64,000 bases of DNA from Paenibacillus oleatilyticus (GTDB lineage: Bacteria > Bacillota > Bacilli > Paenibacillales > NBRC-103111): the NCBI RefSeq assembly GCF_018998565.1, contig NZ_JAHNZO010000001.1, positions 201,774 through 265,773 of the forward strand, read 5' to 3'. Positions 53,057 to 61,405 of this stretch are shown here, in pieces. Position 1 is the first letter of the stretch. Every line of letters begins with the position of its first letter. Made by a program: the position numbers and the translations under genes. The notes below the pieces were generated by a model. It was not told the DNA's origin, did no database searches, and saw nothing but the letters and a program-made list of their open reading frames with translations.

Positions 53057-53653
53057 ATGACAACTAGCAGAACGAATCCTAAGGTTGATGAATTTTTAAG
53101 CAAAGCCAAAACGTGGAAGGAAGAATATGAGAAGCTGAGAAATATTGTACTTGACTGTGAGCTGACCGAAGAATTTAAGTGGATGCATCCTTGTTACACG
53201 TTTGAGAATAAAAACATAGTTTTAATACATGGTTTTAAGGAATATTGTGCGCTTCTGTTTCAAAAAGGGGTCTTGTTAAAGGATGCCCATGGAATTCTAA
53301 TCCAACAAACGGAAAATGTACAGGCGGCACGCCAAATTCGGTTCACCAATGTACAAGAAATAGTTGAAATGGAAGGCATCTTGAAAGCCTATATTCAGGA
53401 AGCCATTGAAGTTGAGAAAGCCGGTTTGGAAGTGAATTTTAAAAAGACTACAGAATTCATAATTCCTGAAGAACTTCAAAATAAATTCGATGAATTCCCT
53501 GCCTTGAAAACTGCTTTCGAAGCATTGACACCTGGACGGCAAAGAGCCTACATTCTTTATTTTTCCGAACCCAAACAATCCAAAACCCGAGAGTCAAGGG
53601 TTGAAAAATACATGCAGCAAATTCTCAACGGCAAGGGATTAAATGATGAATAG
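53057..53653 (+). CDS. YdeI/YdhG-family protein (DUF1801 plus OmdA-like C-terminus)
   Basis: 198 residues from ATG 53057 after AGAGGAA; the open frame continues upstream but that part has no coding character. The N-terminal part (WMHPCYTFENKNIVLIHGFKEYCALLF, in pieces) is the DUF1801 domain and the C-terminal part (IPEELQNKFDEFPALKTAFEALTPGRQRAYILYF, in pieces) is the bacteriocin-protection OmdA-like domain. In Bacillus, YdeI-type proteins have been linked to tolerance of membrane-active peptides; the mechanism is unknown. AT-rich against its neighbours, so probably acquired. Confidence 0.8.
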   Translation: MTTSRTNPKVDEFLSKAKTWKEEYEKLRNIVLDCELTEEFKWMHPCYTFENKNIVLIHGFKEYCALLFQKGVLLKDAHGILIQQTENVQAARQIRFTNVQEIVEMEGILKAYIQEAIEVEKAGLEVNFKKTTEFIIPEELQNKFDEFPALKTAFEALTPGRQRAYILYFSEPKQSKTRESRVEKYMQQILNGKGLNDE

Positions 53654-53660
53654 CCTGCAT

Positions 53661-53700
53661 AATAAAAAGACCGGAGAACGTCATACGTTCGTCCGGTCTG
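53661..53700. terminator. Bidirectional terminator
   Basis: AAAGACCGGA pairs with TCCGGTCT; A-rich and T-rich flanks serve the YdeI-like gene and the converging opuA operon. Confidence 0.75.
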
Positions 53701-53708
53701 CTCTCGCC

Positions 53709-54608
53709 TTACTTCTTCTTCAAATCTTCGATCGAATTGATCTCCATATATTTCGGAACGACCAGACCGATCTTGGTCCCTTTCAAGTTCGGGCCGAGGT
53801 CCTCGAATTTGCCTTTAAACTTCTCGTAATAGTCCTTATGCGTCGTCGGCAGCCAAGCGGCAACGATCGCGTCGACATCACCGCCGGAGACACCGGCCCA
53901 CATCGGGCCCGCTTCCACCTGCAGCATATCCACCTTGTAGCCGAGGCGCGATTCGAGCACCTGCTTGACGACGTTCGTGCTGGCGATCTCCGAATCCCAA
54001 GCGACGTAAGCGAGCTTCAGCTTCCGGCCTTCGGCCTTCGGCACGTCCTTCACCCAACCGTCCACCTTGGCGGCGTTCTCTTTTACCCAATCGGCCGCAG
54101 CAACTTCCGGCTTCTTGCCGTCCATGACCGCTCCCATGACTTTCTCCATGTCGGCCGCGGTCCATTCGAACTTGTCGAGCACCGCATAGGCGGACGGCTC
54201 CGCCGTTTTAAGCCCCGTTCTTGCAATCGTATGAATCTCTTCATCCGCCCCGTAAACGCCCTTCGGGTCCTGCAAATATTTGAGATCGTATTTGGCGAAC
54301 ATCCAGTGCGGCGTCCACCCGGTAATAATGATCGGCTTCTTCGCTTTATACGCTCTTTCCAGCGCCGCGGTCATCGCCGTGCTGGAGCCTTCCACAAGCT
54401 TCCAGTCGGTCAAGCCGTAATCTTTAAGCGCCTGACTCGTTGCCTTCATAATGCCCGCGCCGGGGTCGATGCCGATAATTTCATATTTCACTTGATCCCC
54501 TACAAACGCCGAGGTGTCGGAACTCTTGGCCCCGCACCCAACGGCAAGCAGAGCGATCCCGAGAAAACATAACGTCATCCACAGCAGATTCCGGTTTCGT
54601 TTTTTCAA
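53709..54608 (-). CDS. opuAC: Glycine betaine ABC transporter, substrate-binding lipoprotein
   Basis: 299 residues, TTG start overlapping the permease stop (TTGA). Lipobox LLAVGCG near residue 24. The type II binding fold has the Trp-rich pattern of betaine binders (ITGWTPHWMFAKYDLKYL, VAAWLPTTHKDYYEKF). Tryptophans of this kind form the aromatic box for the quaternary ammonium group. It delivers glycine betaine or related compatible solutes to the permease, for osmotic protection. Confidence 0.9.
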   Translation of the reverse strand: MKKRNRNLLWMTLCFLGIALLAVGCGAKSSDTSAFVGDQVKYEIIGIDPGAGIMKATSQALKDYGLTDWKLVEGSSTAMTAALERAYKAKKPIIITGWTPHWMFAKYDLKYLQDPKGVYGADEEIHTIARTGLKTAEPSAYAVLDKFEWTAADMEKVMGAVMDGKKPEVAAADWVKENAAKVDGWVKDVPKAEGRKLKLAYVAWDSEIASTNVVKQVLESRLGYKVDMLQVEAGPMWAGVSGGDVDAIVAAWLPTTHKDYYEKFKGKFEDLGPNLKGTKIGLVVPKYMEINSIEDLKKK

Positions 54609-55450
54609 TGCTTCTTCTCTCCTTTAGGTTTCATCTTAATCGCATGCTGCGTCAGCCGGTCGAGCACAATCGCCAGAATGACGACGGCGAGCCCCGCTTC
54701 GAAGCCTTCGCCCGTCTTAAGCTGGGTAACGGCGCGATACACGTCCGCTCCAAGCCCTTGAGCGCCGATCATCGAAGCGATGACGACCATTGACAGCGAG
54801 AGCATGATCGTTTGGTTGATGCCGGCCATCAGCGTAGGCAGCGCCAGCGGGAGCTGGACCTTCCACAGCTTCTGTCCGGGCGTCGTCCCGAAAGCGTCGG
54901 CCGCCTCGATCAGGTCGAACGGCACTTGGCGGATGCCGAGGTTCGTCAGCCGGATCGTCGGAGGCACCGCGAAAATAACGGAAGCAATGACGCCAGGCAC
55001 TACACCCAGACCGAAAAAGGTAACCGCCGGGATCAAATAAACGAAGGCCGGCATCGTCTGCATAAAATCGAGCAGCGGCGTTAACGTGTTCTGCACCGTC
55101 TTGTTTCTCGCGGACCAGATGCCGAGCGGCAGGCCGACGATGACCGAGAGGAAAGCCGAGGTCATCACAAGCGCGAGCGTGTCCATCGTATGGTCCCAGA
55201 ACCCGAGGTTGGCAATCAGCAGCATGCCGAGCAGGGTAAAAATGCCGAGCATGAGCCCAGCCGCACGGTAAGCCAGGAAAGCAACTAACACGATGAGCAC
55301 CAGTGCAGGCGGAAAATGAAACAACAGCGAAAACAAATTGACCGTTCCTTCAATTAAGGAAGAAATAAAGCCGAACAGCCACTCGAAGGTGGAGCCGAGC
55401 CAATCGACGAGCCCCTCGACCCATTCGGCAATCGGAAGCTTAGGACCCAT
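54605..55450 (-). CDS. opuAB: Glycine betaine ABC transporter, permease
   Basis: 281 residues. Six to seven membrane segments, with the EAA-type cytoplasmic loop EAADAFGTTPGQKLWKVQLPLALPTLMAGI (in parts) that contacts the ATPase. The N-terminal extension with an amphipathic/hydrophobic helix is as in OpuAB/ProW. Its ATG overlaps the last 11 bases of the ATPase gene. Confidence 0.92.
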   Translation of the reverse strand: MGPKLPIAEWVEGLVDWLGSTFEWLFGFISSLIEGTVNLFSLLFHFPPALVLIVLVAFLAYRAAGLMLGIFTLLGMLLIANLGFWDHTMDTLALVMTSAFLSVIVGLPLGIWSARNKTVQNTLTPLLDFMQTMPAFVYLIPAVTFFGLGVVPGVIASVIFAVPPTIRLTNLGIRQVPFDLIEAADAFGTTPGQKLWKVQLPLALPTLMAGINQTIMLSLSMVVIASMIGAQGLGADVYRAVTQLKTGEGFEAGLAVVILAIVLDRLTQHAIKMKPKGEKKH

Positions 55451-56648
55451 CTGTGGTCACCGCCTCTCGAACCCGGTCGTGGTTGCCGGCCAATGCTCCG
55501 AGCACCGCACCGCGAATAATGACGCCGAGCAGCCGCCCGTTCTCGGACGTGACTGCCACCGGCACGCGGCTTGTGCTGACGGTATCGAACAGGTCGCTCA
55601 GCAGCGTATTCGGCGACACCGTCGGCACCTCGGAAATGATGATCGAATCCAGCGTCAAGTGCTCCCGGATCGCCCGGGCCGCGTCTTCGGCCGTCAATAC
55701 GCCGATCAGCCGCTTGGCACTGTCAACGACGAACAAGTTGGAAATGCCGTTCTCCCGCATCAGCTCCAGCGCTACGCGCGGTCCCCCGCGGTCATACGCG
55801 ATCGTCTCCGGCCGGCGCATGACATGCGAAGCGTTCAATACCCGGGACAGATCGACATCTTCGATAAATTTCTCCACATATTCGTTGGCCGGGGTGATCA
55901 TAATCTCCTCGGGCGTGCCGATCTGGACGATGGAGCCGTCTTTCATCAGCGCGATCCGATCCCCGATCCTCAGCGCTTCGTTCAAATCGTGCGTAATGAA
56001 AATGATCGTCTTCTTCAGCTTTTCCTGCAGCTCGCGCAGCTCTTCCTGCATATCCTTGCGGATCAGCGGGTCGAGGGCGCTGAACGCTTCGTCCATCAGC
56101 AGGACCTGCGGCGAGTTGGCGAGCGCCCGGGCCAGGCCGACGCGCTGCTGCATGCCGCCGCTCAGCTGGTCCGGATATTGATCCGCCCATTCCTCCAGTC
56201 CGACCAGCGCAAGCGCTTCCCGCGCTTTTTCCCTGCGGATTTTGGCCGGTACCTTCTGTACCTCCAGCCCGAACTCGACATTTTGCACAACTGTCTTATG
56301 CGGGAACAGCGCAAACTTTTGAAACACCATGCTCATCGCCGTCCGGCGAAATTCGCGCAGCCGCTCCTCGTTCATCTCTACGATATTTTCACCGCGGAAC
56401 AGGATGCTTCCATCCGTCGGTTCAATCAGCCGGTTCAGCAGCCGGATCAGGGTCGATTTGCCGCTGCCGGACAACCCCATAATGACGAAAATCTCTCCTT
56501 CTTTGACCGTAAAGCTCGCGCGGTTCACGCCCACGGTCTGTTTCGTCTCCGCAAAGATACGCTTCTTGCTCCAGCCTTGGTTAAGAAGCTCAAGCGCCTT
56601 CTCCGGATGCTGACCGAAAATTTTGGTCAAATGCTTTACTTCGATCAA
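55440..56648 (-). CDS. opuAA: Glycine betaine ABC transporter, ATP-binding protein with CBS domains
   Basis: 402 residues, close to OpuAA (about 418). The start is a TTG at 56648 eight bases after GGGGGG; no ATG is available in frame. Walker A GLSGSGKST, signature LSGGMQQRVGLARAL, Walker B LLMDEAFSALDP, then two CBS domains (about 275-395) that in OpuA sense ionic strength or bind nucleotides such as cyclic di-AMP. It energises import of glycine betaine at high osmolarity. First gene of the three-gene operon, divergent from a GbsR-like gene. Confidence 0.92.
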   Translation of the reverse strand: MIEVKHLTKIFGQHPEKALELLNQGWSKKRIFAETKQTVGVNRASFTVKEGEIFVIMGLSGSGKSTLIRLLNRLIEPTDGSILFRGENIVEMNEERLREFRRTAMSMVFQKFALFPHKTVVQNVEFGLEVQKVPAKIRREKAREALALVGLEEWADQYPDQLSGGMQQRVGLARALANSPQVLLMDEAFSALDPLIRKDMQEELRELQEKLKKTIIFITHDLNEALRIGDRIALMKDGSIVQIGTPEEIMITPANEYVEKFIEDVDLSRVLNASHVMRRPETIAYDRGGPRVALELMRENGISNLFVVDSAKRLIGVLTAEDAARAIREHLTLDSIIISEVPTVSPNTLLSDLFDTVSTSRVPVAVTSENGRLLGVIIRGAVLGALAGNHDRVREAVTTDGS

Positions 56649-56726
56649 AGCCGTATCCCCCCATTCTTTCAATGCTCTTAAGTTTACAGGTGCGCAGGGC
56701 GATGGGTCAAAAGCGAAATAAGTTTG

Positions 56727-56770
56727 TTTCGTACGTACAGAAAAAACTTTACATACGTATCGTACAGAAT
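56727..56770. promoter_or_regulatory. Palindromic sites between opuA and the GbsR-like gene
   Basis: TTTCGTACGTACAGAAA (56727-56743) is a near-perfect palindrome, and 24 bases on, ACATACGTATCGTACAGAA (56751-56769) repeats its second half (CGTACAGAA) and has an ATACGTAT core. Their place in the divergent region suits GbsR-type operators. Confidence 0.5.
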
Positions 56771-56807
56771 ACTCCCATTTCCTCCAAATTCCTTTCTTGC
56801 TAATAGC

Positions 56808-56836
56808 TTTACTTTCAAATGCATGTTCAATACAAT
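56808..56836 (+). promoter_or_regulatory. Promoter of the GbsR-like gene
   Basis: TTTACT (56808-56813), a 17-base spacer and TACAAT (56831-56836). Confidence 0.55.
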
Positions 56837-56922
56837 ACAATGAGAATATTTATTTTAGGCAAAGCATTCTGCCGCGGAATGGCTACGAGCGGCGGCAGCA
56901 TCCGCAGGAGGCATAATTAATT

Positions 56923-57498
56923 ATGAACAACTGGGTTGGGATGACGGAGGAACAAGCTGGCATCGTTCAAAAGGCCCGTAAACGCGTAATCGAATCCATC
57001 GGAAAAAATATGGATTTATATGGCGTCACCCTTTCCACCGGCCATTTGTATGGCATGATGTTTTTTCAAGATAAGCCTATGACGCTTGATGAAATGGGCG
57101 AAGAGATGGGCATGAGCAAGACGAGCATGAGTACGGGCGTACGGACGCTGACGGACCTCAAGATGGTTCATAAAGTGTGGGAAAAAGGTACGCGGAAAGA
57201 TTTGTACGAGGTCGAGCCGGACTGGTACCAGACGTTCGCGGATTTTTTCGTCATTAAATGGCAGAAGTCCATCGAGATGAACGTGCAGGCGCTGCGCAAA
57301 TCTGCGGCCGAGCTGAAGCGGCTTGCGGAGAGTGACCCGGACAACGAAGCGCTGCAAAACATCGTCGCCACCGACACCCGCAAGCTGGAGGAAGCGATCC
57401 GCTACTACTTATGGCTCGGACGCTTGATCGATACGTTCGAATCCGGGGAAATTTTCAAGCTGGTGCCGAAGGAGGAGCCGCAAGCGGACTCTCATTAA
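56923..57498 (+). CDS. gbsR: GbsR/OpcR-type (MarR superfamily) osmotic regulator
   Basis: 191 residues, the GbsR size. The winged helix is about 45-100 (MTLDEMGEEMGMSKTSMSTGVRTL; WEKGTRKDLYEVEPDWYQTF in sequence after it), followed by a long helical dimer part. GbsR-type proteins repress betaine uptake or synthesis genes and respond to choline or betaine. Divergence from the opuA operon supports that role here. AGGAGG lies 11 bases before the ATG. Confidence 0.88.
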   Translation: MNNWVGMTEEQAGIVQKARKRVIESIGKNMDLYGVTLSTGHLYGMMFFQDKPMTLDEMGEEMGMSKTSMSTGVRTLTDLKMVHKVWEKGTRKDLYEVEPDWYQTFADFFVIKWQKSIEMNVQALRKSAAELKRLAESDPDNEALQNIVATDTRKLEEAIRYYLWLGRLIDTFESGEIFKLVPKEEPQADSH

Positions 57499-57517
57499 TA
57501 CGCTGTATATGCTGATA

Positions 57518-57550
57518 GGCCGTGCCGAAGACGATTCGGTACGGCTTTTT
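57518..57550 (+). terminator. Rho-independent terminator
   Basis: GCCGTGCCGAA-GACGA-TTCGGTACGGC followed by T5. Confidence 0.88.
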
Positions 57551-57661
57551 CGTGTCCGCAGAAATGCCCTCCCTGTCCCGGGACGATTCGTCATTTTCCG
57601 GGAAATAATCCCCTGAATCGAAAGCGAATATGGAACAAGGCAACATTATCCAACAAAAGTC

Positions 57662-57689
57662 TAAAGATTTTGGCCGAATATGCCGATAT
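57662..57689 (+). promoter_or_regulatory. Sigma-D (motility-type) promoter of the Ig-like protein gene
   Basis: TAAA (57662-57665), 16 bases, then an exact GCCGATAT (57682-57689). This is very close to the Bacillus sigma-D consensus TAAA-N15-GCCGATAT. The expected start lies about 45 bases before the gene. Confidence 0.7.
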
Positions 57690-57740
57690 ATGTACCATTG
57701 TCTGACCAGACGAATACAAACGGAATAGGAGTGAAAAAGC

Positions 57741-60332
57741 TTGCGCTTTAGAATGCAAAAAGTGTTCTTGTTGTTGCTTACAGTTATCTTGAGCACATGC
57801 AGTTTTGGCGTCATGAGCGCATCGGCCGCGGATGTCATCACGAAGCTGGTTTTGAACAAAAATGAAGTTTCGCTGGACGTGGGCAGCACCGCCAACCTGA
57901 CAGCCACTGCGATTTACGACAACGGAAAGACGGAAACGGTAACGATCAAAACCGAGTGGAATTCCGAAGACCCGAACATCGCCGCGGTGTACGCCGGTGT
58001 CATTACGGCCAAAGCGGAAGGCGACGTGATCATTACGGCCAAATATATGACGGAGCAAGTTCCCGTCAAAGTAAAAGTGACCAAGCGGGTCAAATCCCTC
58101 ATCAAAGACAAGCAAAAAATCGATCTGCGCAAAGGCCAAGCGGAGCAAATTACGCTGAAAGCTTATTACGACGACGGCACGTCGGAAGATGTGACCGCGA
58201 AAGCGGAATGGACCATCGACAACGGCACCATCGCCACCCTCTTTAACGGAAAGGTGACCGCTCAAGGCTCCGGCTCCGGCACGATTACGGCGAAGTTCGG
58301 CAATCAATCGGTATCGATTCCGCTGACCGTCGAAATGGTCAAACGCGTCGATGCCGACAAATCCCGGGTTTCGCTGCTGCTGAATCAATCGGAAACGATC
58401 CGGCTGCTCGCCACCTATCCGGATGGAACGACGGAAGATGTGACGGAAAGCGCCGACTGGACGTCCGACAATGCGGATGTCGCCGATGCGCTCAAAGGCA
58501 AAATTACCGGCTACGGTCCGGGACAGGCGAACATTACCGCCACCTACGGAACGAAGACGGCCAAGATTAAAGTGGACGTCGACAACGCCATCAAGCTCGA
58601 CCTGAGCAAGCAAAATCTTCTTATGAAGAAAAGCACGACCGAGCAGTTGAAATTGACCGCCACCTATCCGAACGGAAATACGGAAGATATTACCGATCGC
58701 GCAGAGTGGTCGTCCTCCGACGATACGATCGTTTATGTCGTCAAAGGTAAAATCAGCGCCAACAAAACGGGCGAAGCGACCGTCACCGCCAAATACGGCG
58801 AGAAAACCGTGACCGCCGTCGTCGACGTAGACGTACCCCGCCGCCTGGAGCTGAGCAAAGACACAATTACTTTGAATTCGGGCAAATCGGAGCAGCTCAC
58901 GGTCGACGCCACCTACGCCGACGGCAGCAGTGAAGATGTGACCAGTCAAGCGAAGTGGACCTCCGATAAGGAAACGATCGCCAGCGTCATTAACGGCAAA
59001 GTCACCGCCGTGAAAGCGGGCGAAGCGACGATTACAGCCCAATACGGCGAAAAAACCGTAACCGCCAAAGTGCTGGTCGATATTCCTAACGTACTCGTAC
59101 CGAGCAAGAAGAAAGTGAATTTCCAAATCGGAGATTCCGAGCAAATTACGCTGAAAGCCGTCTACCCGGACGGCGTAAATGAAGACGGTCTGGAGAAAAA
59201 AGCCGAGTGGACGTCCTCGAACGACCAAATCGCCGAAGTGCGCGGCGGGATGATTACGGGGATCGGCACAGGTACTGCTACGATCACCGCGAAGTTCGGC
59301 AACCGCTCGACGACCATCCAAGTGTCCGTCGGCGTATTGAAAACGTTGACTGCTGACGCAACGAGTCTCGCTCTGAAAAAAGGCGACACCCGGACGATCA
59401 AATTGGATGCAACGTATACGGACGGCAAGACGAACAACGTAGCGCAAGATGCGGAATGGACGAGCTCCAATCCGGCAGTCGCTTCCGTCAGCGAAGGCAC
59501 GATCAAAGCGCTCGCTTCGGGTGAAACGACGATCACCGCGAAAGTCGATGCGAAAACCGTGACGATTACGGTGCAAGTCGATATGGCCAGCACGCTGAAA
59601 GCAAGCCCGGCTTCCATTCAGATGGACTTGGGCGAAACCCGCACGATCAAGCTGACTTCCACCGATGCCAACGGCAAAGCCGAAGATGTGGAAGGCACGG
59701 CAGAATGGACCTCGGTGACCCCGACGATCGCGCAGGTTGAGAAAGGGGTCGTAACCGCCCTGGCCCGTGGTAAAACGACCATCACAGCCAAATTCGGCGG
59801 AAAAACCGTAACGATCCCGGTCGAGATCGGTTCCGTGACGGACCTGGTGCCGAACAAGCGCTATATTCCGATGAAAACGGGAGGCACGTTCCAGGTTCAG
59901 CTAACGGCCACGATGGCGGACGGCACGACGAAAGACGTCACGTCGCAAGCCCAGTGGAAATCCACCAACTACAAAGTTCTTGAGGTGGAGAACGGTCTGG
60001 TGAAAGCAATAGCCTCCGGCAGTGCTTCCATCTCCGCCACCTTCAATGGTAAAAGCGTCTCGATTCCGGTCGATATCGACCGTCTCAAATATTTGAAGAC
60101 GGATGTCGTTACCGCGAATATGAAGCCGGGCGAAACGCTGAATGTCAAAGCGATAGCGACCTTTATGGACGGCTCGGATCTGGACGTGACCGTATCCGGA
60201 CTTTGGAGTTCCACTAACATTCGGGTAGCCGACGTGAAAGACGGAGTGATTAAAGCGACCGGAAAAGGACGCTCCACCATCACCGTTGGCTATGCAAGCA
60301 AGAAAACGACCATTCTTGTGACTGTAAACTAA
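57741..60332 (+). CDS. Secreted protein of ten tandem bacterial Ig-like (BIG2) domains
   Basis: 863 residues with a TTG start (GGAG nine bases before); ATG 57753 is an alternative. A signal peptide ends in SASAAD (about 30). The rest is ten repeats of 79-90 residues, each with the same plan: L-x-S/P-x-x-x-x-L..G..x-Q-L..ATY-DG...DVT..A.W.S.....A.V..G.ITA...G.A.ITA.YG.KT..V.V. These are BIG2-type beta sandwiches, usual in surface proteins, adhesins and wall enzymes. No SLH, LPXTG or enzyme domain is present, so how it is held is unclear. A sigma-D promoter suggests expression with flagellar and autolysin genes. Confidence 0.9.
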   Translation: MRFRMQKVFLLLLTVILSTCSFGVMSASAADVITKLVLNKNEVSLDVGSTANLTATAIYDNGKTETVTIKTEWNSEDPNIAAVYAGVITAKAEGDVIITAKYMTEQVPVKVKVTKRVKSLIKDKQKIDLRKGQAEQITLKAYYDDGTSEDVTAKAEWTIDNGTIATLFNGKVTAQGSGSGTITAKFGNQSVSIPLTVEMVKRVDADKSRVSLLLNQSETIRLLATYPDGTTEDVTESADWTSDNADVADALKGKITGYGPGQANITATYGTKTAKIKVDVDNAIKLDLSKQNLLMKKSTTEQLKLTATYPNGNTEDITDRAEWSSSDDTIVYVVKGKISANKTGEATVTAKYGEKTVTAVVDVDVPRRLELSKDTITLNSGKSEQLTVDATYADGSSEDVTSQAKWTSDKETIASVINGKVTAVKAGEATITAQYGEKTVTAKVLVDIPNVLVPSKKKVNFQIGDSEQITLKAVYPDGVNEDGLEKKAEWTSSNDQIAEVRGGMITGIGTGTATITAKFGNRSTTIQVSVGVLKTLTADATSLALKKGDTRTIKLDATYTDGKTNNVAQDAEWTSSNPAVASVSEGTIKALASGETTITAKVDAKTVTITVQVDMASTLKASPASIQMDLGETRTIKLTSTDANGKAEDVEGTAEWTSVTPTIAQVEKGVVTALARGKTTITAKFGGKTVTIPVEIGSVTDLVPNKRYIPMKTGGTFQVQLTATMADGTTKDVTSQAQWKSTNYKVLEVENGLVKAIASGSASISATFNGKSVSIPVDIDRLKYLKTDVVTANMKPGETLNVKAIATFMDGSDLDVTVSGLWSSTNIRVADVKDGVIKATGKGRSTITVGYASKKTTILVTVN

Positions 60333-60344
60333 CCGGTAAAATAA

Positions 60345-60393
60345 GAACAACGTTCGGAACCTCTGTACAGGGGAACCGGACGTTGTTTTTTTG
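60345..60393 (+). terminator. Rho-independent terminator
   Basis: AACAACGTTCGGAACC pairs imperfectly with GGAACCGGACGTTGTT and is followed by T7. Confidence 0.88.
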
Positions 60394-60483
60394 TTGAACG
60401 AAAAATTAGTTATATCGATTTGAGGGCCTTGGAGTTCCGGTTCCCCTATGCTAAGGTAAAAGCAATATACGCTGAAAGGGTGA

Positions 60484-60580
60484 CCGAAAGCCAATGATCC
60501 ACTAATCCTATGCCAAAAAGAAACGATCGTAATCATTTACGAGCTTTCTGGATAGGATTCGTGCGGGCTTTTTTATATAT
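60484..60580 (+). other. Structured leader-like region with long-range hairpin and T-tract
   Basis: GCC (60490 region) ... CACTAATCCTAT (60500-60511) pairs with ATAGGATTCGTG and GGC (60552-60567), followed by T6. About 40 bases, themselves able to fold, lie in the loop. It looks like a terminator closed over an internal fold, as in attenuator leaders. No known riboswitch was recognised. Confidence 0.4.
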
Positions 60581-60644
60581 ACAAATGAAGAACATGGCTT
60601 TGCTTTGCCGACGAAGCCGTGTACTTTATTTGTGTTCGCATGTG

Positions 60645-60682
60645 CGCCTCCTATCCGGAAAAAGGATAAGGAGGCTTTTTTA
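60645..60682 (+). terminator. Rho-independent terminator
   Basis: GCCTCCTATCC pairs with GGATAAGGAGGC (one bulge), followed by T6. It lies before the truncated MFS gene. Confidence 0.8.
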
Positions 60683-60771
60683 TTTTCCAACCTCGGCCAT
60701 GCGCTTGCTTTCTAACTTCCGGTTGCTTAAAAATCCCCGGCTTCGGCACGGGCACCCTAAGGAGATCTCTA

Positions 60772-61329
60772 TGCCGACCGTACGCCGACTCGCTGAAATC
60801 CAACTATGCGGCCCTGCATATGATCGTTTTTGTGATGACGTTCGGGTTGGCCAATTTCGAATCCGTATTCGGCTTGTACGTCACGAACCGCTTTCAGTTC
60901 ACGCCCCAAGCGATCTCCGTCATTTTGACGGCGGGTGCGGTCATTGGGGTTGGGATGCAGGCATTGCTGGTCGCCAGAGTGATCAAAATGTTCGGTGAAC
61001 AGCGGGTCATCCAAGCGTCACTTCTGTTCACCTCTTTCGCTTTTGCGGTTCTTCTGATGGTTCGAAGCTTTTGGACGATTTTTCTGGTGACGTCCTGCAT
61101 TTTCTTTGCCATGTCCTTGCTGCGTCCTGCCCTGAATACCCGGATATCCAAGATGGCGGGAAACGAACAGGGAGCCGCAGCCGGGATGAACAACGCGTAC
61201 ATCAGTCTCGGCAATATTCTCGGGCCGTCTATGGCAGGGCTGCTGTTCGATGTGAACTTAAGTTTGCCATTCCTTGCCGGCTGCTTCATTTTGTTGGTTA
61301 CTTTTCTCCTGACCTTGCGATTGAAGTAG
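60772..61329 (+). pseudogene. MFS transporter lacking its N-terminal half
   Basis: The open frame runs from about 60740 and encodes SLKSNYAALHMIVFVMTFG, then FESVFGLYV, and five or six membrane helices to LTLRLK. This is the C-terminal half of a 12-helix MFS transporter; helices 1-6 and motif A are missing. The only good ribosome site (AAGGAG before ATG 60771) opens a different frame, so the 5' part has been replaced or deleted. An internal ATG at 60820 starts inside a membrane helix. I treat it as a 5'-truncated relic. Confidence 0.7.
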
Positions 61330-61356
61330 CTTGTAGAAGGCTCTGGCCGAAAAAGC

Positions 61357-61398
61357 AAAAAAGCTATTCCCCCATCTTCTCTTGGGAGGAATAGCTTT
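61357..61398. terminator. Bidirectional terminator
   Basis: AAAAGCTATTCCCCC pairs with GGGAGGAATAGCTTTT. Confidence 0.85.
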
Positions 61399-61405
61399 TA
61401 GCTAT

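Noticed and set aside
57591..59576. 661-codon open frame on the minus strand
   Set aside because: It lies opposite a protein with a signal peptide, ribosome site and ten clear Ig-like repeats. It has no ribosome site and its product is low in domain character.
60510..60998. 162-codon plus-strand frame starting near a good ribosome site at 60771
   Set aside because: The frame conflicts with the MFS helices encoded in the adjacent frame and its product is Arg-rich without motifs.
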